From the NCBI RefSeq assembly GCF_026213295.1, contig NC_079426.1, forward strand, positions 14,003,591 to 14,067,590: 64,000 nt of DNA. Reading direction: 5' to 3'. Origin of the DNA: Gadus chalcogrammus (lineage: Eukaryota; Chordata; Actinopteri; Gadiformes; Gadidae). This document shows positions 25,320-38,070 of this stretch, in pieces (position 1 is the stretch's first letter; every line of letters begins with the position of its first letter). A model generated the notes under the pieces. It searched no databases. It was not told the origin of the DNA and saw nothing but the letters and a program-made list of their open reading frames with translations. The translations under genes and the position numbers were made by a program.

Positions 25320-25887
25320 AGCTGAAATAAGCCTCCCACTTGTGACGTCAGGTCTACCAGAGATTGGCTGCGCAGCCCCTGACACTAACCCCTTCTCTCA
25401 CACTTCGGGAAACTTTTTTTTTAAAGAGTTTTCAATCTCATTTACGGCGCAAAAGTATCTCTCTCACACACCACAAGTACCCAGTAGCAGCCGGGACATC
25501 TTCCCTCTTGCTCCCCTCCGGCGCCGGGACAGCCTACTCTGGGATACTCTGCCGTCCGGACCTACATGGCTCTTGCTTGTTTTTTTTTGCCTCTGCTCCC
25601 TTTTTATTTTTTGACTTGTGATACTTGAGCATATATCGGTTAGGAGAAGGAGTAGGAGTTTCTTTCACTTTAATCTCGACAGCGGCACTGGAGGTCGATG
25701 CGAGGCTAATGAACACGCTCAGGGGAACCAAACTTTTTCACTCGCGATAAGTGTCTCCGGGACGAGTTCTGGAGACACGGTGTAGTTCCGCTCAAACGCG
25801 CGCTTTGAAACAAATTAACAAATAACCTTAAGTCGCTTCGCTAGCTTGTTTCTGTTTTTCTTTTTATTGCGTCTATAAAGTGTGGAT
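25320..25887 (+). promoter_or_regulatory. LTBP1: Putative LTBP1 long-form promoter and 5' leader
   Basis: A perfect CRE palindrome TGACGTCA (25343-25350) and an inverted CCAAT box attgg (25363-25367) lie 12 bp apart. GC-rich sequence follows (ctccggcgccgggac near 25516-25531). There is no TATA box. I cannot place the transcription start. If it is near the CRE, the leader holds three upstream ORFs: 25566-25628 (20 codons), 25698-25709 (3 codons) and 25709-25750 (13 codons). Confidence 0.55.
25343..25350. promoter_or_regulatory. CRE palindrome TGACGTCA
   Basis: Exact 8-bp consensus for CREB/ATF factors, 545 bp upstream of the LTBP1 long-form start codon and next to an inverted CCAAT box. Confidence 0.6.
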
Positions 25888-26291
25888 ATGGCTTGGATCC
25901 GCTGGGACCTTGTGTTTTCTATAGGTTTATTCATTTCCCCGGCATGTGTGTCTATGGACCAGCCTCGCAACGGCTTCAGGAAACTTTACGTGGTACCGGG
26001 CGGTACTGGTGCTGGGGACGCCGTTCATCTGCGCTCCGGGGCTGCGGGACAGGGGCACGCGCAGCCGGTCCCCCATCGGCCCTTTAACGTGGAGCTCTCC
26101 GCCAGCTACGGCGGGCAAGTCCGGACCCGCAGGATGGGGAACCAGAACCACCCAGTCCCGATACCGATCCAGCAGCAGCAGCAGGACGCCCGGTACACGC
26201 AGCATCAACAGGTCATCCGGCACAGCAGCAGCAGCAGCAGCAGCAGCTCACACAGCAGCGTTCAACAGAACCACCACATGAAGATGTCCGG
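25888..26291 (+). CDS. LTBP1: LTBP1 long-form exon 1 (signal peptide and N-terminus)
   Basis: The start is the first in-frame ATG, with G at -3 and G at +4. MAWIRWDLVFSIGLFISPAC looks like a secretory signal peptide, with cleavage probably near residues 20-23. Next come a basic R-K-L-Y-V-V-P-G segment and RPFNVELSASY, matching the LTBP1L-specific N-terminus (human: TYVVHPG, TFNVALNARY). A Gln-rich and Ser-rich tail has CAG x5 at 26170-26184 and AGC x8 plus TCA at 26224-26250. Donor ccgggtaaga splits a Gly codon after two bases; 404 nt. LTBP1 is a secreted matrix protein that tethers latent TGF-beta. This exon is absent from the short form. Confidence 0.9.
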
Positions 26292-27648
26292 GTAAGACGA
26301 CCCACACACCTTATGTTGGACCACACTTTCTAAAAGTTATGGAGGCTCCCCAAAATGTTTAATGTGGTAAGATTATAGTCTACAATTTCTCATTTGGCCT
26401 TATCTGAATAAAGCATAGAATAAGCGAATGAGTGTCAAAGCCTATTTCAGTTTCGTACAATCTATTAAAAAGGGACCAGGAAAAGTAAAGTTTACTCTCA
26501 GCCATTGTGCACAATCTATGCTCTCCTCAAAAGAGAACAAAAAAATTAACAACAAATGTAAAGGAGCTACATAAATGATTCCTCTCTACATAAACACTAA
26601 AGGATTGATTTGTACAGTCATGTTTTGTTAATAAAGTAGTCTAGTAGCCTACTAGTACAATAAAACATTAGGCATTTAAGAATGTCAATACATGGTCTGT
26701 TCCTTTTAGGGTTGGAAAATTGAGCCCTACATATCAAGAATATAAGCACATGTAGTGTGACCTTCCCCTCCATTAAAAGCCTACCAGTGTGTAAAAACAC
26801 TCTTAGGGCCCATTTCAGGTCAGGCCAGGCTAAACCAGCGTATGAAGTGTTGGATAGGAATATCGTGTGAGAGGGAAGTGTAGCTCCATGCAGAGACCCT
26901 TGTCCCTGTGGTTAGTCAGCTTGTAAATGTCTAACAAGTTATATATAACCCTTTTTTATAACAAATACAGTCCCAGGGGTCTATCCCTGGCTCACCCCAC
27001 ACCCCATGCTCCCGGTTATAGTCTCCCAACGGACAGAACGCCCCTAATTCCTGTAGGGAATATAGATTCTCTGAGAGAAGGGGGAATCGAACCTGTGGCG
27101 TCTAGGGGTACCAAGGGTATGGGGCTCAGCGACATTGCAATCAGAATAACAAATGGATGATAAATGAAGGAAGTAAACACAGGGATATAGCAGAGGTCAA
27201 GTGAAATGAGCCCCAGGCATAACATAACATCACATTGCATTGAGTAATTCAACAGACTACGCTTTTCAGCCAGAGTGTCAATCAAAGCGTATAAATAAAA
27301 CATTTGAAAACCACAAAATCAATGATAGTGCTGCACATCCTAGTTTCAAAACAACAACTAGAGTACAGAGCAGCCCTAGGAAGCAGACATACAAGGTTAG
27401 TATGAAGACCCAGCAAGGGAATAGCATAGTAATACAAGTTTTAAGTAAAGAATGTACAACAGTAGTTCACCCACAGACCCCTACGCGCCTCAAAAAACTA
27501 CTCTGAACAGCCGTCTGTCAGTCTGGTCCGTAGAACCGGTAGAACACAGGTCAATACCCACTACATAGAATAGGTTGAGGTCCCCTTTTTGTTTACCCGG
27601 ATGTTGGTATAGTTGTTGTTGTTGTGGTCATCGTTGTCTCCATGGCAG
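26292..27648 (+). other. LTBP1: LTBP1 intron 1, 1.36 kb
   Basis: Donor gtaagacg; acceptor tccatggcag at 27639-27648. AT-rich unique sequence without arrays. A short segment at about 27060-27110 (ggggaatcgaacc) resembles a tRNA B-box on the minus strand but lacks a recognisable A-box. No gene seen. Confidence 0.8.
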
Positions 27649-27719
27649 GGTGAACCAGTGTGGAACTCAGTGCTGTCATGGCTGGAGCAAGACTCAGGGC
27701 TCCCAGAGATGTACCAAAC
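27649..27719 (+). CDS. LTBP1: LTBP1 exon 2 (first four-cysteine motif)
   Basis: 71 nt: one base completes a Gly codon, then VNQCGTQCCHGWSKTQGSQR, CTK and one base of a Pro codon. Cys residues at about 139, 143, 144 and 156 of the long form reproduce the conserved N-terminal motif of human LTBP1L (VCGGRCCHGWSK, GSQRCTK). Donor cgtgagt. It is specific to the long isoform and lies just before EGF-like domain 1. Confidence 0.95.
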
Positions 27720-30688
27720 GTGAGTACCACAACTATGAATTATCACACAACTTTAACACAACTATTACTAGAAGCTTCATAACACAACTGTAAAACACAG
27801 CTATGATAACTACTTTATTTCACAATGTGATAGCATTTGTTAAAGCAGTTTTTTTTAACACTGTTCTTTATCACTGTTATTTATAACCTAAATACGCTTC
27901 TAACACCACAATGCTAATTGTGACACAATGTTATTTTAACAACAACAACTAACACAACTTAGCTTTAGCTTATGCTCCATAACCACTTGGTTTCCTATCA
28001 CAATACACATCAGTCTCTGAGCATCTGTCAGTATCTATCCCTATAAACTGTATACGTAGAGAGTGAGAGGGTTAAAATCACAGAAGGAGAAGGCGAGAGA
28101 CTAAAAGAAAGAGACTACGAGAGAGGGGGAGTGATTTCGAGAGAAAGAGACTCAGAGAGAGAGAGAGATATATGGACAAGCTAAGCCTAAGCCAGAGTTT
28201 GAGGGTGGAACTAAGACTGACTTCTCCCATCTCTTGCCCATCAGACAGATGGATGTACCGTCACATGGTCTGGTTGTCCCTACTCGTTATGTAATCCCAA
28301 TGCTTGATATAGTGTGGTCTGTACCGAGCCAGTAGGGAACAGAGGCCCAAGGAGTGTGTTTGTGTGTGTGTGTGGGTGTGTATGGGTCAGGGCAGCCACA
28401 CACACACCATGGGACAGCTCCTTTGTTTATGTTATCACAGGAAATGCTGCACAAGGCTCCTTGCTGCGTGCCAACAAAGTACCCCACCTCCTTTCTCTTC
28501 CAACCTCTTTCCTCTCCTCCTTCCCTCTCTTGACCTCCTCCCCTCTCCCCGCTCCCCCCCCCCAACTTCACCTTCCCTCCCCTCCTCCCCTCCTCCATCT
28601 CCTCCTTCTCCCCTACTGCTTTTGAGGTTGTCCTTGATGGCTCATGTTAGAAGTCTGGATCACAGGACCGCCGGCGGACAGAGTCCTCCTCTTGTCCCCC
28701 ACTCCTAGAGAGAGAGGTGGGAGGTAGCACTGTAGCATTCAGAGCTAGGCAACAACACAGAGAGTGCTATACGTGGCGAGATGTACTTCACGTTGTCACT
28801 GGATAGATATCACTTTATTACGTTCTGAACAACCAGAACATTATTATTAACTACCACTCATATAGGTTGGTTTTCTAATAAATGTATTGTTTTCTTAAAA
28901 AATATCTCTTTTGTAATTTTACGACTGTCCTGTACTTGCTATTTCCAAATGTCCCATCTAGGATAAAGAAAGCGTTAGAGAAGTGTCTTCCAGTCCTGTA
29001 CAGTGCGTCTTTGGGTCAGCTGACTCCTACTGTATTTCCACGTCGCTATATCAGAATATTTACCTTCCCGGAGCAGCCGGGGGCTTATAGCGAGCCTGAG
29101 TCTGTTCATCTCCTGACACGGAGCTTTAGGAGAGACGGATGAAATATGTATTTTATTTATTAGCCAGCTGCAGCCGATGAATCAGTAGGGTGAAAAAAAT
29201 GCTAACATTTTTCTTGTGGAAACATTGAACAAGTTGTTGCTGGCCATATGTGGTGAATTTTGTAAAAACGCTTTAACTCTCACTCATTGTCGTTAATGAG
29301 ATGTGGTCATCGGGTTGTGATTTTCCTTGCCCTACTCCACCTTTAGTTCTTTTTACAGTTTAAGCGTGATGCAAAAGCTGGTTTTGTTGACGCAAGAGTT
29401 AATTGTCGATTGTTAGATTCTAACAATTGATGAATGAAATCAAGTTTTTCCATTGTTTTTAGTGGTGATGTTGAACAATGACAGAAAACCACAGAATACT
29501 GGCGCCCCTGTCCTCTACGTCACAAACTGCATCGCAGCACAATGGCGTAAAACAAAGATGAAACTCACGTGGATTTGGGTATTGTTGTTTTGGTAGATTT
29601 CAGGAATGTAACTTTTTGATATAGTCTATCGTGTTTCTGGGTAACGCGGTTTTGAGCAACAGTCTTGTTACGCTGGAGGTTTGGAGGGCAGCTCTGATAG
29701 TGTGAAGGCAGAAGCAGAGACCTCCTCTGAACCTCAGCTCGGCAGAGGTCTGGCTGTGTGTCTCTGTCTTGGCCCCCCTCGCTGGGTGCGTGTGTTTCCG
29801 GGCTCCTTGGTCCGTCCGTTATGAAAGAGGATCCAATCACAATGATGAGGACACATTCCAGGCGGCTAATCGGCCTCTTCCAGACTGAAAATGAAATCAA
29901 ATGTCGGACCGTTATTAAAATAGTGTCAGGTTTGCACCTGGGATGAACCCACTCATATCTTTCGGCCGTCATCGTAGTTTATTATTTACCAGTCAATCAA
30001 ATCGTTTTGGATGGCACAGAATATTAAAAAGTGATCTTAGATGAGATTAGTGGGGTTGAGTTGGGTGGCCTGGCTCTAGTGGGCTTTAGGACTGGAGGTA
30101 CTGGGGGGATTCAGGTTGTCCTATTGGAATAAGGGTAGGGGATACGTTCTTCTAACTTGATGAAATTAATAGAAAACATGGAATCAAAATGAACAAAAGG
30201 GCAAGATGATTCAATACCTGTAACAGCAACAGAATGCAGAAATATGAATTATTAACTATATCTTATTATTACTCCATCTTTCGGAACCCAGTACGTTCTT
30301 CTTCAATGCATCCCATTTGGTGGATGCTTTAATACAGTAATGCCTTAGAATACTGTTCGTGATAGATGGCCCCAGAAGGAATAATCCTCAAATCTCCTCA
30401 TAACCCTTCCCAGATTGGGCATTTACAAATGAGCATCACCAATCAGAGCAATAATAAAAAGCAGTAAAAGTAATTCTGTTGGTGGCATCTGGTCCACAGA
30501 CTTCGTAGGCAGTAAGGGTGTACTGAAGGGTAACTGGGCTGTTCACACGTTGCCTCCTCCGCATGCTGGATTGTTTTTCTCCCATATAACGAGACGGTGA
30601 GTGATCTCTGCACGGCCTGATTAGATTTACCTCATTTTAGGACCAGGCGGTTCAGAATTATGCCCTGATATATAAAACAATGGACTCC

Positions 30689-30797
<109 letters not shown>

Positions 30798-32690
30798 CTG
30801 TGTATATGCATGTGTGTCTGTGTGTGCCCCTCCCTAGCTCTTACACAAGAGTATTCAATAACATCCAATGCAGCAAGGAAAATTCAACATTAGCGTTCCA
30901 CCTGATATTTGCCAAATTGACAAACTCGTTCAAATCTTAGTTTACTTCTTTTTGTTTCTGCACTGACGTTAAGTGGGGTTGAAGTGGACGTCATAGTCTT
31001 AACTGATGTCGTAGACACAACAAACCCTTGAGAGATAATGGACTTTGGCTAGCCTAAATGCCCCCTGAATTGTTCCCATGATTCCCGGTTCACCTTAGAA
31101 CCATAGTCCGCCAGGTGCTCAGAAGGAGGGCGCGGGCATCGGGGAGTTGAGAGGGGTAGGGGAGGGGGAGCGAGAGAGTGTGTTAGGAAAACTAGAAGTT
31201 CATGTTCGGCGTGGTTACAGCTTACCATAACGAGGAGTAGATCTTCACAACCCGTTTGGTGCTTGGACAAGAAAGTAAGGGTTGATACAATATATAAACA
31301 TATGTGTTTATATAATATCTCACTGGGAAAAATGACTTGGCTAATAGTCTCCACTGAGTTATGGTGACTTGGCGCTCATTAATGCCTCAAAAGTATGGAA
31401 AGGGATCGCATATTGCAAGTGTTCATTTTTATATTCGGCCGAAGCATTGACAGGTGACAGCTTGATAGGGGAAACAAACTGTTGCTTGATGTTCTGCTGT
31501 CCAATTTTTTGGGGGGAAATAAATAAAAACGGAAAATCTGAGTTGAACATTAATCTTGTCGTCATTTTCGAGTTCTACCTAGTGAAAAAACTGCCTCAGA
31601 GAGATATTTTAGAAAAATGCTTCCTCTCGTTTCAAATTCTAGCTCTGCTCACAAAGGGAAATACCAGAAGTGTTTTAAGCTGATTGTACGAGCCATTGTG
31701 ATTTACCTAGAGATGAAAGCCAAACTTAATCTAGGGCTCTGGGTTTAGTCCTTCATCAAAGTGTCCTGCAGACTCTGGCGCAGCAGGCCTGTTCATACCA
31801 ACTGCAACCTGGAGACAAAGCCTTACTTGGCGTGTTGGTTAGGGTATACTGCAATATAATGTAATATCCCCTATGCTGCCCTGATGTCCTCATTGCTTTT
31901 CATGCTGGGTCTATCCACCTTGGTGCAGTTGGGTTCCTCCTCTACAGCCTTCTCCAGCCTTGCAGCGGCACAAAGAGAGCCATTATACGCCCGCGTGGCA
32001 CCAAGACTGCTTTTCACCTACACCCACCACCACCACCACCGACACCACCACATGAACGCAACCACATCACACGCGCTCAAACATACATACGCACAAACAT
32101 GCAGACGCATAAACACAAGTCGAACACACCCTGACCCCTGCACGTAAGCCCCGTTCCCATTTAGATCAGAGGGTCTGGAGGTTGATTTGTTTTCTCTCAC
32201 CTCCTTTCTGCTCCACTCTCTCATCGCCATTTTTTCTTCTCCGTCATCCTCGCTGCTCGATTTACTTTGGAGGAGGCCTATGAAGGGTTGGAATGAAAAG
32301 GTCACAAATAAGGATGATGTCATCTATAGGGTTGAGATCCATTTAAATCCTGACGATGGGACTATCAGGAGAGTAGTATTGTCTTACCTTTTGGTTGTTG
32401 TTGCATTGTGATTGTAAAGAGACCTCCAGTGTTTTCCTGGTATCAACGTCTCAGTGATACAATCAATTTAACTGTAGTGTTTTCCTGGTATGAACTCCGC
32501 CTGAGCTCATGAGAACGTCTGAACCGAGTTGAATGGTGAAAACTGTTGGCTTCTGATAAAAAAGCACTGGTGATCTGAAACTTTCAGCATGATGATGTTT
32601 TGGCTAAACTAAAGGGTGAGAGGGTGGCGGTAAAAGTAGCCGGGGTTGTTTCATCATCTCTGAGGTCATCGCCTGTCACACCCTAGTGCT

Positions 32691-32726
<36 letters not shown>

Positions 32727-33744
32727 GTGTGTGTGTTGTCAGTGGGGGTGCGGGACCCTCAATCACTGCATTTGTTCATGCGGCTATTTCATGCCAGCAA
32801 TAAAGATATTTCTTTTTAAGTTGATTTGTTTTGCAAAGTAGCCGGGTCCCCCTTACGCATACGAAAGCATTCCTGCGATGTCTTAGGCGGGAAGGCATGG
32901 AGCCCATGTTGACATTTAGCTTAGCGTTCATTAATCATGTGAAAGGGAAAGGGAAAGGGAGGCTAATTTAGCTGGCAGGTTTGGAGCGACGCGAACACGT
33001 CCCGCCCTCAGGGGTTTCTATGGTGTTGGTAAGAGGCCATCTTTAAAGTTTGAATGATTAATGGATACACCTGTCACCTGGTTTATATTATAAGCACCTG
33101 TCTGTCTGTCTTTGTTCATGTGCGTGTGTGTGCAAACGTTGGCCAATTTGTAAATGGGAAAGATGGAAGCAAATATAATTATAATCAGTCTGCTGAATGC
33201 TAATGTCAAACAATTTCACCAAAGGGTCCAAAGACATCAAGAGAATTAGAACAGCAGGGATGCGATGTTGTGAGACAGTTGTCACTTCTTTGCCTATCAT
33301 TCAGCTGTGATCCTGATCACTTGTGTTTTTTGTGTTCTGCAGAGGGTATGTAAAATTCTTGCTGTGGCATTGGGTTATGGTGATGAATTTGGGCAATAAA
33401 GCCCTGACATTTGTTCTAATTTTAAAGGATCGGGATTCATTTTAAATCCACAAACTTTTTCGTGACTCATTGCTCATGAACTCAAGCACACCTACTCTAC
33501 GTGCTGTCTAGATTAATGACTGGAAGGGCGAAGGTGGTATTTTGATCTAAGTGCACACCATAACGCAGCAATGCATCTGCCTTCATAAGCTTGTTAACAC
33601 ATGTCCCATTTGTTTCCATAGCTTCCTGCATGCATCTGTCTGTCACTGTTTATCTCCATATCTATATCCTGTATTAAATCAGGCTCAATTCGGACCACTG
33701 ATCCCTCCCTCTCTGTGCTTCTCTATCTTCTCTCTGTGCTTCCC

Positions 33745-33886
<142 letters not shown>

Positions 33887-33901
33887 GCTTTTGTGCCTCA
33901 G

Positions 33902-34223
33902 CCAACTGCATCCCACAGTGCCAGAATGGAGGAATGTGCCTGAGGCCCCAGCTTTGTATCTGCAAGCCAGGATCCAAGGGTAAGGCCTGTGAACAGAAGA
34001 CCCCATCCACCTCCACCTTCCCTGGCCTGCCTGGGAATGGACACAATGGTGGACATACCAACGGACACACGGGCGGACACACCGGTGGACACAACGTGGT
34101 ACCTCAGCGGCCCATACCCCAGCAGGCGTCCCCGCAAGCCTATGGCCACGCCCCCCCGCCGCTTAGCAACGTGGCCCAGATGAGGTTGAGCCAAATGGTG
34201 CGACCGCAGTACATGCAGCAACA
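33902..34223 (+). CDS. LTBP1: LTBP1 exon 3 (EGF-like 1 and Gly-His repeat)
   Basis: 322 nt. It encodes EGF-like domain 1 with all six cysteines (about residues 161, 165, 171, 177, 179, 188: CIPQCQNGGMCLRPQLC, ICKPGSKGKAC), very close to human LTBP1. There follows a Thr/Pro/Ser linker, then five 4-residue units of the kind G-G-H-T / N-G-H-T at residues 204-223 (34036-34095), which I do not recall from mammals. The end is QMRLSQMVRPQYMQQ (human: VAQMTLTLKPKPS). Both ends are split codons and match neighbours. Long-isoform only. Confidence 0.94.
34036..34095 (+). repeat. LTBP1: In-frame 12-bp repeat encoding Gly-His-Thr units
   Basis: Five copies of a 12-bp unit near ggcggacacacc encode N-G-H-N, G-G-H-T, N-G-H-T, G-G-H-T and G-G-H-N. 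The His positions are invariant, while third bases vary (cac/cat, ggt/ggc/gga). The frame is kept because the unit is a multiple of three. Confidence 0.9.
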
Positions 34224-34853
34224 GTAAGTGTCCCCTCTCTGGCTAACTTAATATGGAAACTTAACCACCTCCAGGGCCAGCCCTGGGCTTTGTTCGGCAT
34301 TGTTGTCACCTGTCAATGCTTTGGAGAATTCGAAAAATCACACTTGTAGAATATAATCCCCTCCTTTTCTGTTTTTGCGTCGCGTTCTTTTGTGGTATTA
34401 ACTAGCGCTGTGTCACAATAACGTCTTGGCGAGCATTAGCTCCAGACTGGTCTGAAGACTCATCTGTTGATAATCATGGAGCCAGCGTGTTTCGTGAGTC
34501 AGCATTTGGCAGAATGGTGAATGGACCAGCGAGACTAACTCGTCTTGAATAGCAGATTTACACGAGCAAAAAGGATTAAGAAACAATTTTAAAGTTGTTA
34601 CCTTCCCCCTATGGAGCAAAAAAAACGTTTCTCAATTGGTGTTTGGAGAGATGTTTCTTTGCAGTCCTCCCTCATTATCAGCGTCCATCCATCAAGAGGA
34701 TAGGAGAACATCTCCCAGTGTATTTATGAAGTGCAGCTAAACCCTGCTGTGGTTAGCCATTTCGGTTTGTTTTTCCTTGTCACGGCAGGAGACGGCCAAA
34801 AAAATGTGCAATCCTGGAGACTCCTGTGCTTCTCCTCCCCGTCTCCCCCGTCT

Positions 34854-34877
34854 CCCCCCCCCCCCCCCCCCCCCCCC
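34854..34877 (+). repeat. C24 homopolymer
   Basis: Twenty-four consecutive C bases after a ctcccccgtctcc pyrimidine patch, in LTBP1 intron 3. It can form an i-motif, or a G-quadruplex on the other strand, and its length may be miscalled. Confidence 0.9.
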
Positions 34878-37762
34878 GCCCTGTCTGGTCTAATAGGAGT
34901 AAAAACAGATTAATTCTCAGATTCAAATCCAAATTTGGAGGCGCTATGCGTTAACGGAAGGGTCCAATGTCGACCTGCGCGAGCGTGCCAAGGAGCGCTG
35001 GCTTAGGTGAGCCCGAGCACTGCGTGATGAATGATATTTAAAACATTAGGGAATATGTCAGAGCGTGTGCGGCCACCGTGAAACGTGAAGCCTTACTTTT
35101 GCATTTGCGTCGTGGGCAAGATAATTGCTACCAGATCAGTGTCTTCGAAAGCTGCTCTCAATTTTCCGAGGGGGATTTATATTCTCCGGGGGCCGCGATT
35201 CCCCTGGTGCCCCTAGCAACAGCAGCAGCAGCACGTCAACTAAACGCATGAGAAAAACACTGAGATAATCTCTGGGTCAATAACTCTTAATCGCTGCAAT
35301 TAAGCAACGCACAGACAGTCGGGGGCTAGCGCTTAGGTAAGATTAATCCTCATAGGAACAGGGAAGAGCACGGTTTTGCGGGATGGGCCTAACATATGTG
35401 CCAATGACGACTCATTTAAATCTGCTTACCTGTTTATCTGCATTTTGTATATGTTTTGACCTGTCCACTGTTTTACCCGTGAGAAAAGGAGACAAAATGG
35501 TCTCTTTGGGTCACATGAGTCCTTTGTATATTATTTCGAGTGTTATTGATCATCTGGCTTCATAAAAGTCCTGTCCGCTCAACTAAAGCATGGCATGAAC
35601 ACGGTCTGGGTTCCATTCCCTCTTGGTTCCTCTTGGCTTGTTGTTCGGGTGGTCAAATGTTCAGACCTCCTCATTCTCCAGGGTTCGTCATGAACCCAAC
35701 CCCGGAGTTCAATCCATCCTGCTGGTTTCCGTGGTAACTGTCCTGCGCAGTAGACTTCTACCTCTCGATACTTAATCCTGCTTACATAAGTTACAGTTAG
35801 CTGGTGGTAAAAACCCAAACCCTACAATATTGCCACATCATTAATGTCAAGGTATCGGATAATGCAAATATTGTGCAGATGGATTCTATCAATATTACCC
35901 CGGCTTTACAATCTACCACTGTTTGTAGCCCGTTCAAGACAAGCGTCTCTGTTCTGCCCCACTCAGGAGTAATTGCGTGGCTTGTGTGTTAGTGTGTGTT
36001 TTTTTTGCTTCTCTCGCCACTCATATATAGGGGGGGAGAAAACGAGGCAAAGGGAACAGATCTTAAGCAGAGGCTGGCAGCCCAGGTGCTTCTATAGGCT
36101 CCTTTGTTCCCCGGCCTGCTGGCTGAGTCAACGCCGAGCCCGTCTGTCTGTCTCCCCCGCGGCGTTAGGGGTGGCGACGGCGGCGACGGCGGCGGTGGAG
36201 ACGCGAGGCCGTCTGTTGACGCTCGCACCACACTCAAAAACCGCTGAGGCTCTAAAGAAAATGTGCAGTACCGCTCGATGGCTGGCCTAGGTGTTTTTCT
36301 TATTCGGTCGATCTCTCGCTGTATCCACCGTTTACGTCACGATCGAGAGCAGCGGTTGTCGGCTGCCAGTCTGACCTTAAGCCCCGTGATGAGAACCATA
36401 AGGGGTGGGAGGTGGGAGGTGGGAGGTGGGAGTGTGAGTTGGGCTGTTTTTGGTTTCCCCAGGTTTTCAGGGGGAGGGGGAGTAGCGACTTCTTGTGGAG
36501 GTCATGTGTCTTCAAGGGCCTATCGTTAACCCCAGCTTCCTGCTGGGGATGTTGTTGTGTGGTGGCTGTTTGTAGAGGAGCTCCATGTTACGGGTGTACA
36601 GAGAGGAGGGGTCAACACAGACACCGTACCAAACACCATTACACAGGTAGAAGTTTGTCATTGAGAGCGAGAGAGTGTAGGTTTGCACTGAATGACCAAC
36701 ACTGGTCCGGACCCTTTCTTCTCTCTACATCAGGGGTAACCAACCTTTTGGAACCTGAGAGCTACTTCATTGATACTGAGTCATACGAGGGGCAACCAGT
36801 TTGATACACTCTTCTGAGATAACAAATTTACTCAGTTTGCCTTTAGTTATAAATTATTATTAAGGATTAATGATACTCATCTATGTGAAGACATGTTAAT
36901 GAATTAAGTCATTTTAATGATTTCTCACAATATTATCAACAATGACTTAAAAAAGGTCGGAAAGAGTTGTTCAAGATTGAGTAGTGCTGTTTTTAGAACA
37001 GGCCTGTGGGCGCCTCGTATGGTCCTTGCTGGCGCCCTGGACCAAGGAAACACGACACAGCCCACCCCCCCTTAACACCCCATGATAATAACCTCCACCA
37101 CCAACCCTAGATTTAACCCTGCCTCTGGTCCCAGTGTTCCACAGCCGTGGGTTCGATCCCCTCTTGGGGTTAGCTGATACGCAGATGAGGACACAGGAGA
37201 TTGCTGACTCATGAACTAAAGATTGATGACCCTTTTTGCATGACATTTACACGACAGCATTTTCTCTAAAGGTTCCTTAAGGGTCCTGTATACCTGAACC
37301 GAGCTCCTCATGATTCATAGCCATGAGCCAGCTAATCCCTAAGTCTGGACCGACGCGCATAAATCCGCTGGGACAATGATGTGACGGGCAGATGTTGATT
37401 GGATTAAAAGGCTGTGTGGAAGCCGATGTGAGACAACAATGTAAGATGGTTGCAAGAATCTCCCGACCTTAAGAACGGGAAAACCGGCCAAATAAGGTCT
37501 GGACCTGGAACCGGTGCTCTAGTCCCACAACATGAAGCCTACGTCAGTAGCAGAGTTCCCCAGCCCCAGCCAGACTGTCTTCCCCTTGGCTCCCTGGTTA
37601 GGGTGTCTGCTCCAGGGCTGGGGGTGCCATGCGGTCGGGCCCAGCTGAGGGTCAGGGGGTTCAGCCTTCCGCTAGACGGAGAAGTGGGACGGTTCTGGAG
37701 GGAAGAAGGAAGGAGGAGTTGGAAAGAGATGGAGCTTTGTGGTGCCGGGAGCGGTCGGACGA

Positions 37763-38070
37763 GCTGGAGAGTGAGTGAGCGAGCTAGAGAGTGAGCTTAA
37801 GAGTGAACGAGCAATCTAGAGAGAGTGAGCGATCTAGGGAGTGACGTAGAGAGTGAGCGAGCCACAGAGATAGTGAGGAAGAGAGAGAGTGAGGTATGAG
37901 GGAGAAATTTAGCCAGCGAGCAAGAGAGTGAGACACAGAGGTGATGAGCAAGCTAGAGAGAGGGAGAGAGTTTGACAGAGAGAGAGAGCTAGAGAGTCAG
38001 ATGGAGAGTGAGAGCTACTGTGGGAGCGAGCTGGAGAGAGAGTGAGATGGTGAGAGCCGTACGGTGAGCG
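37763..38070. repeat. Degenerate purine-rich repeat (gagtgagcgagct type)
   Basis: Imperfect modules such as gagagtgagcgagctagaga recur about a dozen times. The sense strand is almost free of pyrimidine runs. Confidence 0.75.

Noticed and set aside
27060..27110. Possible tRNA or retroviral primer-binding-like segment (ggggaatcgaacc)
   Set aside because: No cloverleaf, no long terminal repeat and no gag/pol frames in the neighbourhood.
29565..29972. 135-codon ORF on the minus strand in LTBP1 intron 2
   Set aside because: No recognisable domain, no splice-consistent neighbours, and composition like the surrounding intron.
37140..37180. tRNA B-box-like gtgggttcgatcccc
   Set aside because: No matching A-box or cloverleaf, and no SINE tail nearby. 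Too weak to call.
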